From Chitinophagaceae bacterium (GTDB taxonomy: Bacteria > Bacteroidota > Bacteroidia > Chitinophagales > Chitinophagaceae), in NCBI GenBank assembly GCA_023251335.1, contig JAHEZA010000003.1:1-12006 (forward strand): DNA of 12,006 nucleotides, read 5' to 3'. The notes beneath the pieces were generated by a model. It worked only from the letters and a program-made list of their open reading frames with translations, had not been told where the DNA came from and searched no databases. The stretch's first letter is position 1, and each line of letters begins with the position of its first letter. Shown piece after piece: positions 7,451-12,006 of the stretch. The position numbers were made by a program, and so were the translations under genes.

Positions 7451-8044
7451 ATGAAAAATGTTTTACTTGTAATTAATATTATTTTGCTGGCTCTCGTTGG
7501 GTATCTTTATTACCTGCATTTTAAAAATAAAGGGAAGGTAGTACAGGCGATTAAAAAAACGGAAGAGATCGTTAACGAAAGCAAAGCAAACGTTGCTTAC
7601 ATTGATCTTGATTCTCTTCAAAATAATTATGGTTATTACCAAAAAATAAAAACTGAATTTGAGCAAAAGCAATCGCAGGCAAATGATGAAATAACGGCCA
7701 TGCAAAAAAAATACCAAAATCGCGCCATGCAATTGCAGCAAAAGGCCGCTACGATGGATCAAAAAGAACAGCAGTCGGCCATGCAGGAAATCAATAAGAT
7801 GCAGCAGGATTTGCAAGCGCGTAAGCAAAGTATCGATAATGATCTTTACAATTACAACTCACAAATGAAAGAAGATATTTTAAGTCGCATTCAGAATTTT
7901 CTAAAGGATTATAATAGAAATGGAAAATATTCTTACATCTTTTCTTATGAGCCGGGTTTTATGTTTTATAAAGATTCAACACTCAACATTACCAATGATG
8001 TCATTCAGGGATTGAATCAATTGGATTCATCAAATAAAAAATGA
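7451..8044 (+). CDS. OmpH/Skp-like periplasmic chaperone-type protein with an N-terminal membrane anchor
   Basis: The 197-residue protein has an N-terminal hydrophobic helix (about residues 3-23). A basic linker follows, then NVAYIDLDSLQNNYGYYQKIK (about 47-67), the short beta strand and first helix typical of the OmpH/Skp family. A long Gln/Lys-rich coiled coil covers about 65-145. The C-terminal part (YSYIFSYEPGFMFYKDSTLNITNDVIQGLN) matches the family's usual end, in which the strand returns to the body. Skp proteins trimerise and hold unfolded outer-membrane proteins in the periplasm. Classical Skp has a cleaved signal peptide, but no clear cleavage site is visible here, so it may stay anchored with the coiled coil in the periplasm. 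The start ATG overlaps an out-of-frame ATG at 7447. The gene probably forms its own unit, since a strong terminator follows the stop. Confidence 0.75.
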   Translation: MKNVLLVINIILLALVGYLYYLHFKNKGKVVQAIKKTEEIVNESKANVAYIDLDSLQNNYGYYQKIKTEFEQKQSQANDEITAMQKKYQNRAMQLQQKAATMDQKEQQSAMQEINKMQQDLQARKQSIDNDLYNYNSQMKEDILSRIQNFLKDYNRNGKYSYIFSYEPGFMFYKDSTLNITNDVIQGLNQLDSSNKK

Positions 8045-8080
8045 TCGTTCTTTTTTATCACAAATAAATATTTATCTTCA

Positions 8081-8112
8081 ATCCCGTTTTAAATTAAAAG
8101 CGGGATTTTTTT
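8081..8112 (+). terminator. Intrinsic terminator after the OmpH-like gene, touching the next start codon
   Basis: ATCCCG (8081-8086) pairs with CGGGAT (8101-8106). Inside, TTTT and AAAA extend the stem past one bulged G. A run of seven T (8106-8112) follows directly. This is a classic rho-independent terminator 37 nt past the OmpH-like stop. The T-run ends at the base before the ATG of the permease gene. Confidence 0.8.
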
Positions 8113-9549
8113 ATGACTGACGAAACGAACGGCTTTAAACCAAGCCTGCGGCTTATTGATGCTACGATGATTGTGGCAGGTTCTATGATCGGTTCGGGAA
8201 TTTTTATTGTTAGTACAGACATTGTCAGAAATGTGGGTAGCGCCGGATGGCTGATCGTTGTCTGGGTTATCACGGGCTTGATGACTGTAATGGCAGCAGT
8301 AAGTTACGGCGAAATGAGTGGCATGTTTCCGAAAGCGGGTGGTCAGTACATATTTTTAAAGGAAGCCTTTAATCCTTTAGCCGGGTTTCTATACGGATGG
8401 AGTTCATTTACGGTGATTCAGACGGCCACCATTGCAGCAGTGGGCGTAGCTTTCAGCAGGTTTACCGCTTATCTGGTACCGGAAGTGGGGGAAAATATTT
8501 TTCTTTTTTCTTTAGGGAACTTTCATATTTCTGCGGCGCAGGTATTGGCAATAGCAATGATTGTTTTCCTGACTTATACCAACACAAAAGGAATTAACGG
8601 AGGAAAAATTATCCAGACCACATTTACTACAGTCAAATTATTGTCCCTTTTCGGACTGATCATTCTGGGATTTCTTTTAGTAAAACACAGCTTTTGGAAT
8701 GAGAACTGGCAAACAGGATTGCAAGCGGTTCAATTAGAAAAAGTGAATGGGCAGTTTATAAAAAGTGGAAATTGGTTTCCTATAGGCGGCGCAGTTCTCA
8801 TTGGGGCTATCGCCGCATCCATGGTTGGTTCTCTTTTCAGCAGCGATGCCTGGAACAATGTAACATTTATAGCGGCCGAGATTAAAAATCCCAAAAGAAA
8901 TATCGGGCTGAGTCTTTTTCTGGGCACTTTTATTGTTTCCGTCATTTATATTACTACCAACCTCATGTATCTGAATGCCTTGCCTCTGCATGAGATCGCA
9001 TTCCCGGGCGGCGACCGTGTAGCTGTGGCGGCGTCTAACGCTATCTTTGGATCTGCAGGAGCAAAAGTAATTGCTGTAATGATCATGGTTTCTACATTTG
9101 GGTGTAACAATGGATTAATTCTTGCAGGTGCAAGGGTTTATTATACGATGGCTAGAGACGGATTGTTTTTTAGAAAGGCGGGAACACTTAATAAAAACGC
9201 AGTACCCCAATGGGCTCTTTGGGCGCAGGCCTTAGTAGCGTGCATATTGTGTTTGAGTGGTGGTTATAATGATTTGTTAGACATGATCGCTTTTGTAGTG
9301 GTTATTTTTTATGTGCTTACTATTATCGGAATTTTTGTGCTTCGCAAAACAAAGCCGAATATTGAAAGGCCCTACAAAGCTTTTGCATACCCATTTCTGC
9401 CTGCTTTGTATATCATCATGGGATTAGTGTTTTGTGTTTTCCTGGTTCTTTTCAAACCACTTTACACGTTGTGGGGACTGGGAATTGTGCTTGCAGGGAT
9501 TCCTGTGTACTACATAACGGTTCACAATCGTAGTAAAACAAAAAAGTAA
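8113..9549 (+). CDS. APC-superfamily amino acid permease (LAT/SteT-like)
   Basis: The 478-residue integral inner-membrane protein has about 12 hydrophobic segments. Segment 1 contains the unwound substrate-binding motif GSGIF (27-31, within IVAGSMIGSGIFIV). Segment 2 is GWLIVVWVITGLMTVMAA, followed by SYGEMSGMFPKAGGQYIFLKEAF, a highly conserved loop in amino acid/polyamine/organocation transporters. Another family hallmark is AEIKNPKRNIGLSL (255-268), and ARVYYTMARDG ends at 350. The closest well-known relatives are the L-type and Ser/Thr exchangers such as SteT; the substrate cannot be read from sequence. A loop of about 35 residues (190-224) between segments 5 and 6 is rather long. The start fits the family N-terminus, but it lies immediately after a terminator T-run, so how it is transcribed and bound by ribosomes is unclear. 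The kinase gene follows after 10 nt. Confidence 0.85.
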   Translation: MTDETNGFKPSLRLIDATMIVAGSMIGSGIFIVSTDIVRNVGSAGWLIVVWVITGLMTVMAAVSYGEMSGMFPKAGGQYIFLKEAFNPLAGFLYGWSSFTVIQTATIAAVGVAFSRFTAYLVPEVGENIFLFSLGNFHISAAQVLAIAMIVFLTYTNTKGINGGKIIQTTFTTVKLLSLFGLIILGFLLVKHSFWNENWQTGLQAVQLEKVNGQFIKSGNWFPIGGAVLIGAIAASMVGSLFSSDAWNNVTFIAAEIKNPKRNIGLSLFLGTFIVSVIYITTNLMYLNALPLHEIAFPGGDRVAVAASNAIFGSAGAKVIAVMIMVSTFGCNNGLILAGARVYYTMARDGLFFRKAGTLNKNAVPQWALWAQALVACILCLSGGYNDLLDMIAFVVVIFYVLTIIGIFVLRKTKPNIERPYKAFAYPFLPALYIIMGLVFCVFLVLFKPLYTLWGLGIVLAGIPVYYITVHNRSKTKK

Positions 9550-9559
9550 ATATTGGAAG

Positions 9560-10552
9560 ATGAGTATCGATATAGATCAATTATTTTCGGGGTTCAAAAA
9601 AATGAAAGTCGCTGTGATTGGCGATGTAATGCTTGACACGTATTGGTGGGGAGAAGTAGAACGAATTTCACCCGAAGCACCTGTGCCGGTGGTGGCAGTA
9701 GATCGAAAAGAAAAAAGAATCGGGGGTGCAGGAAATGTCGCGCTGAACGTGCAATCACTGGATGCTTCGGTTGCGTTGCTTACTATTTTAGGTGATGATG
9801 AAGACGGAGTTCAATTAAAACAATTGTTGCAAGACAATAATATTGATACCCGTTTTTTACTTGAAAGCCGAAAGAGAATTACTACCAATAAAATAAGGAT
9901 CATTAGCCGAAACCAGCAAATGATGCGGCTTGACGCGGAGTATGTGCATGATATAGATGAGGTGGACGAAGAAAAATTGCAGAATCAGATTGAAAAATAC
10001 ATTACCACAGAAAAACCGGATGTAGTCATTTTTGAAGATTATAACAAAGGCATTCTCACTAAAAATATTATCAATCACACGATAGAACTTTGTGGAAAAA
10101 ATAAAATACCAACCGCGGTTGATCCCAAAAGAAAAAATTTCTTTTCCTATAAAAATGCTACTCTTTTTAAACCCAACCTGGTAGAGGTTTTTACCAATTT
10201 AAATTTATTGCCCGAAGAAATAACAGAAGAATTATTGATCTCGATTCATTCCCAATTGAAGGAAACAATCGAGCATACGATTTCGTTGATCACCTTATCA
10301 GAAAAAGGAATTTTTTATCAGGAGAATAGCAACCACGCCATGCTTCCATCCCACCGCAGAAAGATCGCTGATGTAAGTGGGGCAGGAGATACAGTCATAG
10401 CTGTCGCTTCATTAGTTTATGCGGCTACGAAAAATATTCATCTTACCGCTGAAATAGCGAACATTGCAGGTGGCATTGTCTGCGAGGAAGTGGGAACCGT
10501 TGCCATTAATAAAGAAAGGCTTCTCAATGAATGTAAAAAGCTGGTGCACTAA
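9560..10552 (+). CDS. rfaE1: D-glycero-beta-D-manno-heptose-7-phosphate kinase (HldA/RfaE1-type)
   Basis: This 330-residue PfkB/ribokinase-family enzyme phosphorylates heptose 7-phosphate at C1 using ATP, a step toward ADP-heptose for the LPS inner core. Visible motifs are GDVMLDTYWWGEVERISPEAPVPVV (21-45), with the substrate-binding ISPEAPVPV signature typical of RfaE/HldE. GGAGNVALN (55-63) is the PfkB N-terminal signature, and the C-terminal signature is DVSGAGDTV (271-279), with Asp277 the expected catalytic base. The product ends after the kinase domain, so the nucleotidyltransferase half found in bifunctional HldE is missing and must be encoded elsewhere. The start at 9560 has a GGA just upstream and lies 10 nt after the permease stop, so the two genes are probably co-transcribed. 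Confidence 0.88.
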   Translation: MSIDIDQLFSGFKKMKVAVIGDVMLDTYWWGEVERISPEAPVPVVAVDRKEKRIGGAGNVALNVQSLDASVALLTILGDDEDGVQLKQLLQDNNIDTRFLLESRKRITTNKIRIISRNQQMMRLDAEYVHDIDEVDEEKLQNQIEKYITTEKPDVVIFEDYNKGILTKNIINHTIELCGKNKIPTAVDPKRKNFFSYKNATLFKPNLVEVFTNLNLLPEEITEELLISIHSQLKETIEHTISLITLSEKGIFYQENSNHAMLPSHRRKIADVSGAGDTVIAVASLVYAATKNIHLTAEIANIAGGIVCEEVGTVAINKERLLNECKKLVH

Positions 10553-10608
10553 TTGAAAATATTTGATATTGAAAGAGATCCTTTTTTCGATCTTCCAAGC
10601 TATTTGAG

Positions 10609-10642
10609 TTGAATTTTTAATAGTTGCGATAGTTTATTTTTG
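10609..10642 (+). promoter_or_regulatory. Likely Bacteroidota-type promoter for the asparaginase gene
   Basis: TATTTTTG at 10635-10642 matches the -7 box TAnnTTTG perfectly. The nearest upstream TTG (10609-10611) is 23 nt away, slightly beyond the usual 19-21 nt. Transcription would begin near 10649, about 26 nt before the ATG at 10675. The location in a short intergenic gap strengthens the call. Confidence 0.42.
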
Positions 10643-10674
10643 TTGCAAAATTTAATTCCTCTTACATTTAACTT

Positions 10675-11625
10675 ATGCAAAAAATTTCAATAGCTATTCA
10701 TGGAGGCGCCGGTACTATTTTAAAAGAGGACATGACGCCTGCACTGGAGGAAGCCTATCGGCACGGCCTTTCAGAAGCACTGCAGGCAGGATATGCTGTG
10801 TTGGAAAATGGCGGCACTGCCATTAATTCGGTAAAAGCCGCAGTAGTTGTTCTGGAAGATAATCCACTTTTTAATGCAGGAAAAGGTTCGGTGTTTACGA
10901 AAAAAGGATTAAATGAAATGGACGCGGCCATCATGGATGGTAGTACATTGGAAGCGGGCGCCATCGCAGGCGTGCGCAATATTCGCAATCCTGTGGAACT
11001 TGCAGAAGAGGTGATGCTACATAGCGGACATGTTTTTTTAAGCGGCAAAGGCGCCAATGATTTTGCCATAAGGCAGGGCATCAAATTAGAATCAGACGAT
11101 TATTTTTATTCGCAATACCGTTACGACCAGTGGCGCGAAATAAGAGACAGTGATCTTTATCAGCTTGATCATAAAAACGATAAATTAGTTGGTTTACTGA
11201 AAGGAAAAAAATTCGGGACTGTTGGTGCGGTGGCATGTGATGGCGATGGAAATATTGCAGCGGCAACTTCAACCGGTGGTATGACCAATAAACGTTTTGG
11301 ACGAATCGGCGACAGTCCGATGATAGGGATTGGTACGTATGCCAACAATAAAACCTGTGCCATTTCCTGTACCGGTCACGGAGAAATTTTTATTAAAGCA
11401 GTTGCCGCTTATGATGTGAGCTGCCTTATGGAATATAAAAATATGAGTTTGCAGCATGCGTGTGAAGAGGTTGTTTTAAAAAAGTTAGTTGTGTTGAATG
11501 GAGAGGGTGGCTTAATTGGAATGGATGCGAAAGGCAATGCCGCGTTGGTTTTTAATAGTGCGGGAATGTATCGTGGATTAAAGAATAGCGATGGACAAAA
11601 TGAAGTTGCTATTTATGGAGATTAA
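10675..11625 (+). CDS. Isoaspartyl peptidase / plant-type L-asparaginase (Ntn hydrolase)
   Basis: The 316-residue precursor should cleave itself before Thr182 (in KKFG|TVGAVA) to give alpha and beta subunits. The freed Thr182 is the nucleophile that hydrolyses isoaspartyl dipeptides and L-asparagine. The other active-site residues seen are Thr200, Arg210, Asp213 (RIGDSP) and Thr233-Gly234 (SCTGHGE). Each lies at the E. coli IaaA (EcAIII) position plus three, a very consistent match. The N-terminus IAIHGGAGTI and the segment NPLFNAGKGSVFT are family hallmarks. There is no signal peptide, so the enzyme is cytoplasmic, with likely roles in removing damaged isoaspartyl peptides or in nitrogen recycling. 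A promoter-like site precedes it, making it a separate unit from the kinase gene. Its stop overlaps that of the convergent DUF4230 gene. Confidence 0.92.
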   Translation: MQKISIAIHGGAGTILKEDMTPALEEAYRHGLSEALQAGYAVLENGGTAINSVKAAVVVLEDNPLFNAGKGSVFTKKGLNEMDAAIMDGSTLEAGAIAGVRNIRNPVELAEEVMLHSGHVFLSGKGANDFAIRQGIKLESDDYFYSQYRYDQWREIRDSDLYQLDHKNDKLVGLLKGKKFGTVGAVACDGDGNIAAATSTGGMTNKRFGRIGDSPMIGIGTYANNKTCAISCTGHGEIFIKAVAAYDVSCLMEYKNMSLQHACEEVVLKKLVVLNGEGGLIGMDAKGNAALVFNSAGMYRGLKNSDGQNEVAIYGD

Positions 11626-12006
11626 TTGTCGAAAGTAACCGAAACCTTTTTAAAACCTGTATTTCTCATAAAAACTTCCATGATGTTTTTACATCTTTCA
11701 TCTGCTTTCACGAGTACGTTTTGCTGAATAGCCCGATGATTGATTTCATTACTTATTTTTATTTTAAGTGCGGTTACAGCCGCTTCGCTCCAGTCGCCTT
11801 TTTCAGCGAAAGTTTCAAAGCCGGAAGGGTTGACAATTGTTTGCAGAATTTTTGCATGTGGCAATGTTAAATGAATAGAATCACCGGCTACACTGATATT
11901 ATTTTCATTCAGATTTTTCAGATCATTACCCACTATTACTTTGCCCCGGCCTATTATTACCAGGTGGTCAATGGCAGGAGTTAGAGCGGTTCCGACTGCC
12001 ATTGGA
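11622..12006 (-). CDS. DUF4230-family protein, C-terminal part (enters from right edge)
   Basis: The minus-strand frame is open from the right edge to a TAA at 11624-11622, about 128 residues. The Met at 12002 is probably internal, because the frame continues beyond it and DUF4230 proteins are longer, usually with an N-terminal membrane anchor. Typical family features are a beta-rich section (IIGRGKVIVGNDLKNL), then ISVAGDSIHLTLPHAKIL, a conserved GDWSEAAVTALKIKI helix, and a C-terminal stretch ending NTGFKKVSVTFDN. The function of DUF4230 is unknown, and nothing here suggests a catalytic site. The gene converges on the asparaginase gene with a 4-nt overlap. Confidence 0.7.
   Translation of the reverse strand, partial: PMAVGTALTPAIDHLVIIGRGKVIVGNDLKNLNENNISVAGDSIHLTLPHAKILQTIVNPSGFETFAEKGDWSEAAVTALKIKISNEINHRAIQQNVLVKADERCKNIMEVFMRNTGFKKVSVTFDN

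Noticed and set aside
10576..10595. AGATC/GATCT hairpin after the heptose kinase gene as a terminator
   Set aside because: A 5-bp stem with an 8-nt loop and no downstream T-run; the T-rich part is in the loop.
11669..12006. Taking Met at 12002 as the true start of the DUF4230 gene
   Set aside because: The frame is open to the window edge and the protein would lack the family's N-terminal part, so it is treated as a partial gene.

Overview
The window looks like chromosomal DNA of a Bacteroidota bacterium, most likely a Chitinophagaceae/Sphingobacteriales relative. The evidence is AT-rich DNA, a large protein with a C-terminal type IX secretion (T9SS) sorting domain, Bacteroidota-type Wza/Wzc-like exopolysaccharide genes, mostly weak Shine-Dalgarno signals, and a few matches to the Bacteroidota promoter (TTG, about 20 nt, TAnnTTTG). 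No tRNA, rRNA, CRISPR array, insertion sequence or phage gene was recognised.

Layout. Positions 1-1088 (minus strand) hold the start of an exopolysaccharide operon running out of the left edge: a Wza-like outer-membrane export lipoprotein, then the N-terminus of a Wzc/GumC-like chain-length regulator. The Wza-like gene carries an in-frame TAG at 513-515. The reading frame continues past it for 68 more codons, with family-typical sequence and a C-terminal membrane helix, to a stop at 306-308. It is therefore a full-length gene split by one nonsense codon, not a naturally short gene. A 419-nt divergent spacer leads to a 1221-residue secreted modular protein (1508-5173, plus strand). That protein has SprB/Ig-like modules, six cysteine-containing tandem repeats and a T9SS tail, and is probably a cell-surface adhesin. 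A 524-nt spacer with a terminator-like hairpin and two other inverted repeats follows.

The right half is mostly plus-strand housekeeping and envelope genes: a 107-residue protein of unknown function, a THUMP-domain RNA methyltransferase, a membrane-anchored OmpH/Skp-like coiled-coil protein, an APC-family amino acid permease in a tight two-gene unit with a heptose-7-phosphate kinase (LPS heptose pathway), and an isoaspartyl peptidase/plant-type asparaginase with all expected catalytic residues. A minus-strand DUF4230-family gene enters from the right edge, and its stop codon overlaps the asparaginase stop.

Many genes concern the cell envelope: polysaccharide export, a T9SS surface protein, a periplasmic chaperone-like protein and LPS heptose. 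They form separate transcription units, however, and I see no new multi-gene system. The most noteworthy points are the nonsense codon in the export gene and a pattern of paired cysteine loss in the surface-protein repeats that predicts their disulfide connectivity.
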